NCBI GenBank assembly: GCA_008015505.1
Contig: SSFR01000003.1
Coordinates: 1-64,000, forward strand
Direction of reading: 5' to 3'
Source of the DNA: Pedobacter sp.
Lineage (GTDB): Bacteria; Bacteroidota; Bacteroidia; Sphingobacteriales; Sphingobacteriaceae
Length of the DNA stretch: 64,000 bases
Shown: piece by piece, positions 63,601 to 64,000 of the stretch
Layout of the letters: each line of letters starts with the position of its first letter
How positions within the stretch are numbered: position 1 is the first letter of the stretch
Notes under the pieces: model-generated
Database searches by the model: none
Seen by the model: only the letters and a program-made list of their open reading frames with translations
Told to the model about the DNA's origin: nothing
Position numbers and translations under genes: made by a program

Positions 63601-64000
63601 CCCATGGCGATGGAGGCTTATCGAGAAATCAATGAACGCCACACCTTTATTCAAACTCAAAAACAAGATTTATTAGATGCCAAAACTTCTTTAATGCAAA
63701 CAATTAAAGAAATCGACGATACTGCCCGCGAAAAGTTCATGTCTACATTCATCAGTTGCAGAGCACATTTTATGAATGTATTCCGCTCTTTATTCAACGA
63801 AGAAGATAGTTGTGACCTCATACTAAGTAATCCAGATAATCCTTTAGAATCAGATATTGACATTGTAGCCAAACCCAAGGGAAAACGACCACTTTCCATT
63901 AATCAGCTTTCCGGTGGAGAAAAAACACTAACTGCTACTGCATTACTCTTTTCGCTGTACCTGCTCAAACCTGCTCCATTTTGCATTTTTGATGAAGTAG
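60640..64000 (+). CDS. smc: Chromosome segregation protein SMC, 3' end outside window
   Basis: 1120 codons visible from ATG at 60640; a full SMC has about 1180. Walker A GPNGCGKSN (31-39), GVSPDSYSIIE (~130) and an arm coiled coil to ~500, then the hinge (~505-600), the return coiled coil, and the C-terminal head with signature LSGGEKTLTATALLFS (~1090) and Walker B FCIFDEV at the edge. It is the ATP-driven loop-extruding protein that organises chromosomes with ScpA and ScpB. Truncated only by the window. Confidence 0.97.
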   Translation, partial: MLLTRLDIKGFKSFGDKTTIHFNQGVTAIVGPNGCGKSNIVDAIRWALGEQSTRILRSEKMENVIFNGTKTRKQSNLAEVSLTFENTKNILPTAFTQITLTRKLYRTGESEYRLNDVHCRLKDITDLFLDTGVSPDSYSIIELKMIDEIIADKEGSRKTLFEEASGISKYRLRKKQTFSKLKDTETDLSRVNDILFEIEKNLKTLETQAKKTERYYQLKEEYKFYSLQLASFQLITLDQSLEKLDEQEKTQHLEKLNLNTQIDILEADLQRQKLDHLTKEKNLSTGQKALNEYIAQIRSHESDQKLKTEQLRFIEEKKTRLTEALERDRNQLNQIHDHLQQLNNELILENQSLKHIQENLKEYELHVEQTRAKQQENKLTLDHLIKENESLQNQFYKLEKDLTILGIQKEALLQESKRNLQDTNHRTLALDEFKKVISTLQFELQSKQSTHTLLQKLEDDIEQNIEASKKLINVNEEHLHAKNRLLDAKNNEYKLLKSLLDSLEGFPESIRFLKKNMHWASHHTPLLSDIFFCREEYRIPIENYLEPVMNHYVVETQIEAVHAIQLLNKSSKGRAHFFILDAIHKPIPSQPLPTTAHKNQWIPALQVIDVEPKYQALCESLLQHVYLLQTNENEELESTLPNQDVILLSRTGQFSKSRISLSGGSIGLFDGKRIGRAKNLESLGKDITLLEEDITRLKQDINQENQKLNTYKSASKKQEIQQIQTDINKLLHELTLIETKEEQHLSFIQNSQNRKHDIEEKITSIDQQILLITPELHELKSQQQLKADLLAQQKQTYTEVTELLTHHSATYNQENIRFHQQQNKVANSNRDIHLYNEQEQRLTNIIASHDQELTQARIDIRNILQHSKHNNEDLSLMYAEKESMEEGLHELEQLFYTSRGLTTETEEKIARIRKNKEQVDLLVNEIKDKKNALKIELNALKERLSIEFAIDIHNLLDTETPQEEKEEAIRERVNRLKQKLDEFGTINPMAMEAYREINERHTFIQTQKQDLLDAKTSLMQTIKEIDDTAREKFMSTFISCRAHFMNVFRSLFNEEDSCDLILSNPDNPLESDIDIVAKPKGKRPLSINQLSGGEKTLTATALLFSLYLLKPAPFCIFDEV

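Overview
The window looks like a chromosomal segment of a low-to-moderate GC member of the Bacteroidota, probably from the Sphingobacteriales/Cytophagales side. The evidence is a gldK-gldL-gldM-gldN cluster and a sprE/porW-like gene (type IX secretion and gliding), an ATP synthase operon that stops after atpG with no atpD/atpC, a DUF4783-type gene beside nadC, an SpmA-SpmB fusion, and promoters of the Bacteroidota type (TTG, about 18-20 bp, TAnnTTTG). The placement rests on family recognition only; no search was run.

Positions 1 to about 8260 are an accessory, replicon-like region. A minus-strand gene set begins at a divergent regulator pair (XRE regulator at 7852 on plus, small HTH-like gene at 7694 on minus). 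It runs through a LuxR-type HTH protein, a small coiled-coil protein, an origin-like block (two oppositely oriented sets of three TGTCCC motifs around an AT-rich core), two tiny related genes, a large primase-helicase (AEP/VirE_N-like domain plus ATPase) and one more tiny gene before a terminator. Beyond it lie a GNAT acetyltransferase, a membrane-anchored LuxR-type protein and two unrecognised genes. No integrase or attachment site is visible, and the left end is outside the window.

The most unusual feature is in this region: three copies of a structured element of roughly 180 nt (2755-2933, 5912-6097, 6176-6358, all minus strand). Each contains an 11-nt segment perfectly complementary to the first four codons of the gene directly downstream, and an upstream decoy copy of those same codons. 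The matched sequence differs completely between copies, while the scaffold (GNRA hairpin, pseudoknot helix, two small hairpins) is conserved with compensatory changes. This is what a start-codon-sequestering RNA switch would look like; an intervening-sequence or mobile-element explanation is also possible.

From 8366 to 16867 is housekeeping: a GNAT enzyme, SpmAB fusion, aspartate-type aminotransferase, heptose-phosphate kinase, queA, ispD and a secreted GH20 hexosaminidase. From 17118 to 25453 is a type I secretion cluster: a 1547-residue RTX-like putative toxin, a peptidase-like-domain ABC exporter whose C39 cysteine is replaced by serine, and an HlyD-type adaptor, followed by an Sfp-type phosphopantetheinyl transferase. 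From 26335 to 42531 come trxB, an oxidoreductase divergent from an AraC regulator with two aldehyde dehydrogenases, a secreted unknown, uvrC, PBP1A, sprE and a subtilase lipoprotein.

The ATP synthase operon (42894-48629) has a Bacteroidota promoter, a perfect 20-bp hairpin between atpE and atpF, and a terminator after atpG. It is followed by an unlisted 58-residue double-glycine leader peptide gene (48961-49137). The right end holds an M48 peptidase, plsY, nadC, a DUF4783-type gene, gpmI with a coupled lipoprotein gene, gldNMLK on the minus strand, an MBL-fold hydrolase and most of smc, which runs off the edge.
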